DNA of 64,000 nucleotides. Origin: Bacteroidota bacterium (GTDB lineage: Bacteria; Bacteroidota; Bacteroidia; Bacteroidales; Dysgonomonadaceae). The first letter of the stretch is position 1, and each line of letters starts with the position of its first letter. Position numbers and translations under genes: made by a program. This document shows, in pieces, positions 18,509 to 25,003 of this stretch. The stretch is from NCBI GenBank assembly GCA_023437305.1, contig JAEZGN010000004.1:1-64000 (forward strand), read 5' to 3'. Below the pieces are notes generated by a model, which worked only from the letters and a program-made list of their open reading frames with translations, made no database searches and had not been told where the DNA came from.

Positions 18509-18940
18509 TTAGAGTATTTTCTGCATTTCAAAATGAGGAATACCAACTTCTTCAAACTCGTCACCAACTATACCGTAGTTATATTTCAAGTAAAAGCCTA
18601 TTGCAACCTTTCGGGCATGCAGTACAATTTTATCAAATCCGATTTCTTTTGCAGACTCTTCTGCAAACAACAGCAACCTTGCTCCTATTCCTTTTTTCTG
18701 GACTGAATCATCTACTGCCATTTGACGCAATTGAACTACAGACTTATCTACCGGTGTAAGAATACAACACCCTACAATCTGCCCTTCTTTTTCGCAAACA
18801 CAGAGAATATCCTCTTTCTCCTTTTCGAGATATTCAGCCGAAAATGTAAGTCCCAACGGTTCTCTCAATATTTTATAACGAAGAGCAACCATCTTATCAT
18901 AGTCTGCTGTACCATACTTAATAATTTTGGCTTGAATCAT
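18509..18940 (-). CDS. GNAT family N-acetyltransferase
   Basis: 143 residues with the acetyl-CoA-binding loop of the GNAT fold: VQLRQMAVDDSVQKKGIGARLLLFAE (Q/R-x-x-G-x-G/A). An aromatic C-terminal strand follows (GFYLKYNYGIVGDEFEEVGIPHFEM). This arrangement with a late PHFEM block resembles the ElaA/YitI type of small GNAT. Acceptor unknown. The start overlaps the stop of the preceding lipoprotein gene (ATGA-type overlap, 18937-18940), so translation is likely coupled. Confidence 0.82.
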   Translation of the reverse strand: MIQAKIIKYGTADYDKMVALRYKILREPLGLTFSAEYLEKEKEDILCVCEKEGQIVGCCILTPVDKSVVQLRQMAVDDSVQKKGIGARLLLFAEESAKEIGFDKIVLHARKVAIGFYLKYNYGIVGDEFEEVGIPHFEMQKIL

Positions 18941-19287
18941 TTTTCTAAAAGTTTATTTAGTTCAGCCGACATGTAAGCACCTAAGCGATATGTACCATTT
19001 CCGTCTCTCAGCAATGCTCCGTTTCGCTGTATAGATATAGTATCTTTACTCCTGATAAATACAAACTGATCTTTCGGAATAAAGTCTACAACTTCTTTCT
19101 GTGCCGAACCTATGATATCAACTAATCTGGTTATTTGACCCTTGTTTCGTATTTCAACTCTCTCTCCAAAATATTTTTCGTAAATTACCTTGTCCGCATT
19201 TACATACTGAGCCTTATTGATTGTTTTCTCAAAAGCCGAACAGCCTACCAATAGTACGATTGTAACTAATAAACTAAATGATTTCAT
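18937..19287 (-). CDS. Small lipoprotein, unknown function
   Basis: 116 residues with a textbook lipoprotein signal (MKSFSLLVTIVLLVGCSAF, lipobox LVGC). The mature part is about 100 residues with no domain I recognise. It is rich in charged residues and contains VDFIPKDQFVFIRSKDTISIQRNG and a final GTYRLGAYMSAELNKLLE. It is probably exported and anchored in a membrane. Its start overlaps the hisD stop by four bases (ATGA) and its stop overlaps the next GNAT start. It is therefore embedded in the his operon by translational coupling, although no histidine role is known. Confidence 0.75.
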   Translation of the reverse strand: MKSFSLLVTIVLLVGCSAFEKTINKAQYVNADKVIYEKYFGERVEIRNKGQITRLVDIIGSAQKEVVDFIPKDQFVFIRSKDTISIQRNGALLRDGNGTYRLGAYMSAELNKLLEK

Positions 19288-20570
19288 TTTTCTTTGTCCT
19301 TTAGCCGTAAAGTTACTGCATTTTTATGAGCAAACAATTGTTCGTTCTCTGCCATTACTTCAATCGTTTTGCCAAGATTGAGGATACCATCTTTTGTGAT
19401 CTTCTGAAAAGTTATCTTTTTCACAAAACTATCCAAATTAACACCGCTATAAGCCTTGGCATAACCATTAGTTGGCAACGTGTGATTTGTCCCTGAAGCA
19501 TAGTCTCCGGCACTCTCCGGCGTATAATTTCCAAGAAAAACAGAACCTGCATTTACTATTTCGTCTGCAATATCAGCATAGTCTGCCGTTTCTATAATAA
19601 GGTGTTCCGGTGCATATTCGTTGGTTATATCTACGATTTCCCGATTATCTTTTAATAGGATTAGCTTACTGTTTTCTAATGCCTTCTGTGCAATCTCGCG
19701 ACGAGGAAGTTCAAACAATTGTCGCTCTATCTCATGTAAAACTTCGGAGATAAAGGATTCACTGGTTGTTGTTAATATCACCTGACTATCTGCTCCGTGC
19801 TCTGCCTGCGACAATAGATCAGCAGCAACAAATGCTGGTATGGATGTCTCATCTGCAATCACTTGCACCTCCGATGGTCCTGCGGGCATATCTATTGCTA
19901 CATCTCTGAGACTTACAAGCTGTTTTGCAGCCATCACATACTGGTTTCCGGGGCCGAAGATTTTATATACTTTAGGCACAGATTCCGTACCGTAAGCCAT
20001 AGCGCCAATAGCCTGTATTCCTCCCGCCTTAAATACTTTATCCACACCGGCTTCTTTTGCTGCATACAATATAGCCGGATGTATATTACCTTCTTTATTG
20101 GGTGGTGTACAAAGGATAATCTCTTTACAACCTGCAATTTTAGCCGGAATGGCAAGCATTAAGACTGTGGAGAACAAAGGAGCGGTCCCCCCCGGAATAT
20201 AAAGTCCTACTTTTTCGATAGCGACGGCTTTCTGCCAACAGGTGACACCTTTGCTTGTCTCTATTTTTTTTGTCTCAAATATCTGACTACGATGAAATAC
20301 CTCGATATTCTCTTTTGCTTGTCTGATAGCTTCCTTTAATTCCTGAGAAACTAAATTCTCGGCTTCTGCTATTTCTTCTGCCGAAACAGCCAGAGAGAGA
20401 AGTTTCACTTTATCGAATTTTTCTTCATATTCCAATACTGCCTGATCCCCTCTTTCTTTTATATCATCGAGGACAGCACTTACAGTACTATTCAATGCCG
20501 AAGTATCAAAAACAGGGCGTGCCAGTATTTCTGCCCACTGGCTGCGTAATGGATATTTAATTATCTGCAT
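19284..20570 (-). CDS. hisD: Histidinol dehydrogenase
   Basis: Oxidises L-histidinol to L-histidine with two NAD+. The 428 residues carry the HisD markers: GVTCWQKAVAIEKVGLYIPGGTAPLFSTVLML, GPGNQYVMAAKQLVSL, DMPAGPSEV, LLSQAEHGADSQ (zinc Gln and His), YAPEHLII and GDYASGTNHTLPTNGYA. It starts 3 bases after the stop of a GNAT gene that itself overlaps hisG. It overlaps the next lipoprotein gene by four bases. Length and motifs are complete. Confidence 0.97.
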   Translation of the reverse strand: MQIIKYPLRSQWAEILARPVFDTSALNSTVSAVLDDIKERGDQAVLEYEEKFDKVKLLSLAVSAEEIAEAENLVSQELKEAIRQAKENIEVFHRSQIFETKKIETSKGVTCWQKAVAIEKVGLYIPGGTAPLFSTVLMLAIPAKIAGCKEIILCTPPNKEGNIHPAILYAAKEAGVDKVFKAGGIQAIGAMAYGTESVPKVYKIFGPGNQYVMAAKQLVSLRDVAIDMPAGPSEVQVIADETSIPAFVAADLLSQAEHGADSQVILTTTSESFISEVLHEIERQLFELPRREIAQKALENSKLILLKDNREIVDITNEYAPEHLIIETADYADIADEIVNAGSVFLGNYTPESAGDYASGTNHTLPTNGYAKAYSGVNLDSFVKKITFQKITKDGILNLGKTIEVMAENEQLFAHKNAVTLRLKDKEK

Positions 20571-20573
20571 AAT

Positions 20574-21101
20574 TCACTTCTTATATTCTTTCTTCAACAG
20601 ACTATAGACTGCTATATCAGTAAATACATTATCTACCAGCAATTCACCATCACGCTCTATACCCTCCATCTGAAACCCAAGCTTCTCGGGAATACGGCGA
20701 CTCTTATCATTACCTACAGCGACTTTTATCTGGATACGATTCATTTTCAATTCGCTGAAGGCATGCTCTATAAGGTTAGCAACCGACTGTATCACGATCC
20801 CCTTACCTTGAGCATATTGCGATAGCCAGTATCCTATTTCTATTTTCTTATTATCTATATCCGTATCTTTGAAACCTATCAGTCCCACAAACTGATCTTT
20901 ATAATATATAGTAAATTGGTTATCTACCGTCTGCAATACATACCTCACATAGTTACCCGTATCTTCTATCTCCTTTGTTGTATCCACAAATGGTAACCAT
21001 TCACGCATATATTCCCTCTCGTTGTTGAGCGTATTGAATATCTTAAAGATGTCGTCTATAGACAATGGATATAATACAATATCTTCTGAAACCTCTATCA
21101 T
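20574..21101 (-). CDS. GNAT family N-acetyltransferase (RimJ/RimL type)
   Basis: 175 residues of the RimJ/RimL branch: an N-terminal SIDDIFKIFNTLNNEREYMREWLPF block, a hydrophobic core strand QFVGLIGFKDTDIDNKKIEIGYWLS, the acetyl-CoA loop YAQGKGIVIQSVANLIEHAF, and NRIQIKVAVGNDKSRRIPEKLGFQMEG. Likely acetylates a protein N-terminus or a small amine; the target is unknown. Its start overlaps the hisG stop (21098-21101) and its stop is 3 bases from hisD. It is tightly coupled to both. Confidence 0.86.
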   Translation of the reverse strand: MIEVSEDIVLYPLSIDDIFKIFNTLNNEREYMREWLPFVDTTKEIEDTGNYVRYVLQTVDNQFTIYYKDQFVGLIGFKDTDIDNKKIEIGYWLSQYAQGKGIVIQSVANLIEHAFSELKMNRIQIKVAVGNDKSRRIPEKLGFQMEGIERDGELLVDNVFTDIAVYSLLKKEYKK

Positions 21102-21952
21102 AAAATCATTTTTTCTATAGGTAATACAATAATACCTTCAGCACCACATGCCTTCAGCTTTGTGATAACTTCCCAAAAACGTTTATCTTCTATAACCGAC
21201 TGAACTGAACACCAGCCTTTTGTTGCCAATGGGGTAACTGTAGGGCTTCTCATACCCGGCAAGATATCAAAAATTTCTTCAAGCTTATCTTCGGGTGCAT
21301 TCAGAAGTACATATTTTTTACCTTCTGCACTCTGAACAGCTTCTATCCTGAATATTAGTTCATCAAGAATATCTTTTTTCTCCTGTGGCAAGTTTTTTGT
21401 TGCTATCAATAAAGCTTGCGATTGCATTACAACCTCAACCTCTTTCAGACGATTACTCACCAATGTCCCACCGGAACTCACTATATCAAAAATAGCATCC
21501 GAGAGACCTATACTAGGCGAAATTTCTACCGATCCTGTAATAATGTGAATCTCTGACTTAATACCTTGTTCTGCTAAATACTGGTTTAAGATATGAGGAT
21601 AAGATGTGGCTATCTTCTTGCCTTCAAACCATTGCACACCCTCGTATTTTTCATCCTTTGGAATAGCCAGCGATAAGCGACATTTGCTAAACCCTAAGCC
21701 TTTTACGACATCCGCCGCCTCAGCTTTTTCCCTATATTCATTTTCTCCTACCACACCGATATCGGCAACTCCTGTGGCCACAGCTTGCGGGATATCATCG
21801 TCACGCAAAAAAAGAATCTCTACTGGGAAGTCTTTCGCAGGAATAAGCAACGTGCGCTTAATATTATTCAGTTTTATACCAGCTTCGTGCAAAAGCGCCA
21901 TCGTTTCCTCAAATAGCCGACCTTTCGACTGAACAGCAATTCTTAATACCAT
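21098..21952 (-). CDS. hisG: ATP phosphoribosyltransferase (long form)
   Basis: First step of histidine synthesis: joins ATP and PRPP; normally feedback-inhibited by histidine. The 284-residue long form has the catalytic domains (MVLRIAVQSKGRLFEETM, ATGVADIGVVGENEY, DAIFDIVSSGGTLVSNRL) and a C-terminal ACT-like regulatory domain ending in GCSVQ... ACGAEGIIVLPIEKMIL; no HisZ partner is needed. The frame is open to an ATG at 22045, but that ATG lies inside the leader region. I place the start at 21952, just past the attenuator terminator. hisG is thus the gene directly controlled by the attenuator. Confidence 0.96.
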   Translation of the reverse strand: MVLRIAVQSKGRLFEETMALLHEAGIKLNNIKRTLLIPAKDFPVEILFLRDDDIPQAVATGVADIGVVGENEYREKAEAADVVKGLGFSKCRLSLAIPKDEKYEGVQWFEGKKIATSYPHILNQYLAEQGIKSEIHIITGSVEISPSIGLSDAIFDIVSSGGTLVSNRLKEVEVVMQSQALLIATKNLPQEKKDILDELIFRIEAVQSAEGKKYVLLNAPEDKLEEIFDILPGMRSPTVTPLATKGWCSVQSVIEDKRFWEVITKLKACGAEGIIVLPIEKMIL

Positions 21953-21985
21953 GATATATTGATTTTTATAATATTTTCCAGCAAC

Positions 21986-22019
21986 AAAAAAAGAGCTTAC
22001 CTCTATCAGGTAAGCTCTT
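21986..22019 (-). terminator. Attenuator terminator of the his operon
   Basis: On the minus strand AAGAGCTTACC and GGTAAGCTCTT form a perfect 11-bp stem around a 7-base loop, followed by a run of T. It sits 36 bases downstream of the leader stop codon and 34 bases before the hisG ATG. This is the position of an attenuator rather than the end of a gene. Confidence 0.9.
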
Positions 22020-22034
22020 CTATATTTTGGCAAA

Positions 22035-22060
22035 CACCACATCAATATACTTACTTACCC
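22035..22060 (-). promoter_or_regulatory. Candidate antiterminator segments of the his leader
   Basis: GGGTAAG at the leader stop (22054-22060) is complementary to CTTACC in the upstream arm of the terminator, and duplicates its downstream arm. GTGGTG (22035-22040) can pair with the CATCAT of the His codons (two G-U pairs). A ribosome stalled on His codons would free GGGTAAG to form the antiterminator. A ribosome reaching the stop codon would cover it and let the terminator fold. Pairing was found by eye, not by energy calculation. Confidence 0.6.
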
Positions 22061-22105
22061 AACGGGAGTAACATTATAATGATGATGATGGAATTTATTG
22101 CTCAT
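22055..22105 (-). CDS. hisL: his operon leader peptide (16 residues, four consecutive His)
   Basis: An ATG at 22105 opens a 16-codon frame, MSNKFHHHHYNVTPVG, ending in TAA at 22055. The four His codons (22079-22090) are all CAT. It lies between a strong promoter match and the attenuator terminator ahead of hisG, the classic arrangement of a ribosome-stalling leader. The ribosome-binding site is not recognisable, as is usual for this phylum. Coding by position and composition; not provable from sequence alone. Confidence 0.88.
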   Translation of the reverse strand: MSNKFHHHHYNVTPVG

Positions 22106-22124
22106 ACTTTTATTTTTACAAAAA

Positions 22125-22155
22125 CAAAAGTATACATTATTTACAATAAACCAAA
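22125..22155 (-). promoter_or_regulatory. Promoter of the his leader-hisG operon
   Basis: On the minus strand TTTG (22152-22155) is separated by exactly 19 bases from TACTTTTG (22125-22132), a full match to the Bacteroides promoter consensus TTTG-N19-21-TAnnTTTG. Transcription would begin around 22118, about a dozen bases before the leader ATG. Confidence 0.8.
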
Positions 22156-22179
22156 CTTTATGTTATTATTTTTTCATTT

Positions 22180-22668
22180 TTAATCAGAACCTCCATCGGA
22201 ACGGAATCTTTCCCTGTGACGCTTCAATTCCTCCTCCTTGAATCGAATATCAACTGATCTGTACTTTTCCAACTTCTCAGCCGACAATACTTTTGCAAAC
22301 TTCTTATAATATTCGATTTGCAACTGAGAATCCCTTTGTTCCGATTCCAGATTCAATTGAACAATTCTTTTATAGTCTGCATCTGTTTTGTCTTTCTTAC
22401 GCTTCAGTTCGCGCGTCTCTCTACGTGCTTCGCGGTTAGCTTCATACTTTTTCATTGAAAACTCTGCTTCCAACGGCAAAAATGCTTTAGCTTCCGCATC
22501 TGTTAAGTTAAGTTCTTTTTTTAAATACTCTGCTTTCTTTTGGTTGAATGCTTGTATATCGAACCGTCCTCCACCTTGTCTTGGTCTATTCTGGGCTGCA
22601 ACTGAAAACGTAAAACAGAACAGCAATAACAAAACCAGAATATTTTTCAACTTCATATCGATATTCAT
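22180..22668 (-). CDS. Periplasmic Spy/CpxP-like protein
   Basis: 162 residues with a signal peptide (KLKNILVLLLLFCFTFSVAAQ) and a mature part that is almost entirely charged amphipathic helix. It contains LTDAEAKAFLPLEAEF, similar in style to the LTxxQ repeats of Spy/CpxP envelope-stress proteins, and LSAEKLEKYRSV. There are no further domains. It is the third gene after an ECF sigma factor and a one-helix membrane protein, with 2 bases to the preceding stop. I infer a periplasmic sensor or chaperone working with that sigma system. An internal ATG at 22656 is an alternative start. Confidence 0.65.
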   Translation of the reverse strand: MNIDMKLKNILVLLLLFCFTFSVAAQNRPRQGGGRFDIQAFNQKKAEYLKKELNLTDAEAKAFLPLEAEFSMKKYEANREARRETRELKRKKDKTDADYKRIVQLNLESEQRDSQLQIEYYKKFAKVLSAEKLEKYRSVDIRFKEEELKRHRERFRSDGGSD

Positions 22669-22670
22669 TA

Positions 22671-23036
22671 TTAATAGTTATATAACATTTCCTTAAATTG
22701 AGATTTTCTTACCTCATCCTGCAAAAAAAGATAGTAATCCTCTTCGTCCTCAGCGCTGGTATATGCAATAGTTTCTCCGGTCATATCCGTCTTCTGATTG
22801 GCATATTGTTTATCCGAAGGCATATTGTTTTTGTCAAAAACACCAACTGTGAACAAAATGCCAACAATTGCCGCAGCAGCAGCTGTCCAAGGCAATACCT
22901 TCTTCCACAACGGAACAATCTTAGCCTTTGGCTCTTCTTTAGAAGGCAGTTGTTCCATTATCCTGTTATTAAAATTCTCAAAGTAATTTTCGGGAACTTT
23001 AAAAGGTTTTTTGCTTTTGTCAAAATTATCCAACAT
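22671..23036 (-). CDS. Single-helix membrane protein downstream of ECF sigma factor (candidate anti-sigma factor)
   Basis: 121 residues: a short cytoplasmic N-terminus (FKVPENYFENFNNRIMEQL, a pattern common in Bacteroidota proteins encoded after ECF sigma genes), one membrane helix (VLPWTAAAAAIVGILFTVGVF, about residues 48-68), and an acidic periplasmic tail. No zinc-binding anti-sigma motif (HxxxCxxC) is present. The role as anti-sigma factor is inferred from topology and position: 58 bases after the sigma gene and 2 before a Spy/CpxP-like gene. Confidence 0.6.
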   Translation of the reverse strand: MLDNFDKSKKPFKVPENYFENFNNRIMEQLPSKEEPKAKIVPLWKKVLPWTAAAAAIVGILFTVGVFDKNNMPSDKQYANQKTDMTGETIAYTSAEDEEDYYLFLQDEVRKSQFKEMLYNY

Positions 23037-23094
23037 GATTGTTTAATCTTTAGAGTCCTTATCTGTAGTATAGACTATTATTTAGATAAAAGGT

Positions 23095-23646
23095 TTAATT
23101 CTCCGTTGTTAAAAATTCCTCTATTTTTTTTACCGCATGATGATAAGACGCTTTTAGCGCACCCACAGAGGTTTCTAAAATATCGGACATATCTTCATAT
23201 TTCATTTCGTCAAAATATTTCATATTGAAAACAATACGTTGCTTCTCCGGCAAAAGGAGTATCGCTTTCTGTAGTTTCAGTTGAGCTTCATCTCCATCAA
23301 AATACTCATCACCTTCGAGCTTACCCAGCAAAAATGTGTCTGCATCATCTATCGAAACATTGTTCAAAGATCGCTGTTTATTCAGGAATGTAATAGCCTC
23401 ATTAACAGCTATACGATAAAGCCAGGTAGACAGTTTAGAGTCTCCCCTGAAGTTTTCGATACTTGTCCATACTTTTATAAATGTATTTTGCAAGACATCA
23501 TCCGTATCGTCATGGCTCAATACGATTTTCCGTATCTGCCAATACAAAGGCTCACTATACTCCTTCACCAGCTCGGCAAATGCAGCCTGCTGAGTTTTAG
23601 GCTCGTGAAGCCTCTCTATAAGTTTTTCTTCTGCCTCCCGTGACAT
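23095..23646 (-). CDS. ECF-type RNA polymerase sigma factor
   Basis: 183 residues. Sigma region 2 spans about 20-95, with FAELVKEYSEPLYW, DTDDVLQNTFIKVW and LSTWLYRIAVNEAITFL. Region 4 lies at about 125-180, with LPEKQRIVFNMKYFDEMKYEDMSDILETSVGALKASYHHAVKKI. No region 3, as expected for ECF factors. It probably directs an envelope-stress regulon, because it is followed by a membrane protein and a Spy/CpxP-like periplasmic protein. The TPR gene 33 bases upstream is transcribed in the same direction and may belong to the same operon. Confidence 0.93.
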   Translation of the reverse strand: MSREAEEKLIERLHEPKTQQAAFAELVKEYSEPLYWQIRKIVLSHDDTDDVLQNTFIKVWTSIENFRGDSKLSTWLYRIAVNEAITFLNKQRSLNNVSIDDADTFLLGKLEGDEYFDGDEAQLKLQKAILLLPEKQRIVFNMKYFDEMKYEDMSDILETSVGALKASYHHAVKKIEEFLTTEN

Positions 23647-23679
23647 TTATTATAAATCTTCCAAATATCAATTACTCTA

Positions 23680-24714
23680 TTATTCTAAATCCGAATCATC
23701 ACCAAAGTCGGCTTCTTCATCGGCTTCTCCCTGACCATGCTCGAACCATTCGATAAAATTATCAACTTGCGTCTTATTTTTATCCCACCATGTAAGTGAT
23801 TCGGGGAAATAAGCGACACTCACATAGCGACAATAAGTATCAAAATGTCCCGAGCCTAAGATTTCCTCATAGGTAGGAACAAAGAAAAACCACAACAATC
23901 CACTTTGAGAGTCATTCTGCATTTGCGCTATCGTAAAGAATATCAACTTCGAAGCTTCCACAAAATAAGAATATTCAGAAGCGCTATCTGTTCCTTTCGG
24001 TTTCTTAAGTTGTATATTCTTATACAGCCATTCACGATCTATCCCATCTTCTGGAGCCAGCCTTACAGAACCGGGCTCTAATTTAGCATTCAATATATCC
24101 AACATCTCACTGAAAGCATCTTTCGATCTTTCGGTATTGGGCTCCAACAATAAAAAGAAATGGAATGCATAAAAACTCTGAACCCACTGATCCAAATCGT
24201 TCAAAGCATAAGCATACAACAAGAATGCGCTCGAGTGTGTTGCATCTATTTCTATCGCTTTACGCAAGTGATGCGCAGCCATTTTATTATCCTTACTATT
24301 GAAGTAGCATAGCCCCAAATTGAAGTGAAGTAAATATTCGTCTCCACATCTGACAACCCCATCATTCAAGGTTTTAATAGCATCACTCATCTTATCCATA
24401 TTAGCCAGCGCCGTACCCTTTACGATATACGCATCCATAAGCAAAGGCTGAAAGTTGGCATTAATAACTTTTGAGCTCAAGCTTACCGCACGCTCATAAT
24501 TATTAAGCTTCAAATAAGACAAAGACATTTCGTAAACAGCAGACATTGACGAAGGATTTACCTTCAAGGCCTCTTCATAACAAGATATGGCTTCTTTATA
24601 ACGTCCTTTATCATGAAGGCTGACTCCTTCTCTAATGAGTTTTTCGGAGGAAGTCTGAGCCTTTATGGATAATGTTGCGAATAATAGAATTAATATAAAG
24701 ATGATATTCTTCAT
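23680..24714 (-). CDS. Exported TPR-repeat protein
   Basis: 344 residues with a signal peptide (MKNIIFILILLFATLSIKAQ). At least four or five tetratricopeptide repeats occupy residues 25-185 (for example GRYKEAISCYEEALKVNPSS and NMAAHHLRKAIEIDATHSSAF). A less repetitive C-terminal region with WYL/FW aromatic patches follows, then an acidic tail (GEADEEADFGDDSDLE). Likely a periplasmic scaffold. It heads the sigma factor group (33 bases to the sigma gene) and is divergent from acn. No enzymatic motif seen. Confidence 0.82.
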   Translation of the reverse strand: MKNIIFILILLFATLSIKAQTSSEKLIREGVSLHDKGRYKEAISCYEEALKVNPSSMSAVYEMSLSYLKLNNYERAVSLSSKVINANFQPLLMDAYIVKGTALANMDKMSDAIKTLNDGVVRCGDEYLLHFNLGLCYFNSKDNKMAAHHLRKAIEIDATHSSAFLLYAYALNDLDQWVQSFYAFHFFLLLEPNTERSKDAFSEMLDILNAKLEPGSVRLAPEDGIDREWLYKNIQLKKPKGTDSASEYSYFVEASKLIFFTIAQMQNDSQSGLLWFFFVPTYEEILGSGHFDTYCRYVSVAYFPESLTWWDKNKTQVDNFIEWFEHGQGEADEEADFGDDSDLE

Positions 24715-24954
24715 GCCATAAAATTGTTTAGAGCTACAAAAATAAGAAAATCCTGCTAAAATAAGTCTTTAACTAAAATTCTTAGACTTTTTTAAAAGAC
24801 CGGGGTTTAAAATACACGTCCATTCATCCTATAGAAAACAGCTGCTTTATCGATATTTTGTATCCATATATAGATAATCGATTTTCAGCTTGCTTTATCT
24901 ATACGCAATATAATCTTTCTATATAAAAGACGCCACATTATAGAACATTTTTAT

Positions 24955-24962
24955 TATTTTTG
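24955..24962 (+). promoter_or_regulatory. Candidate -7 element for acn
   Basis: TATTTTTG matches TAnnTTTG 41 bases upstream of the aconitase ATG, in the 289-base gap shared with the divergent TPR gene. There is no clear -33 box. I see nothing else in this gap. Confidence 0.35.
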
Positions 24963-25003
24963 TTATTCTAGGTATTTGGACATAACTAAAAAAACAATGA
25001 TCG

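Noticed and set aside
22079..22090. ATGATGATGATG run as a simple-sequence repeat
   Set aside because: It is explained as the four CAT (His) codons of the his leader on the minus strand.
22698..23228. 176-codon plus-strand frame opposite the sigma factor operon
   Set aside because: Antisense to the membrane protein and sigma genes; no recognisable protein pattern.
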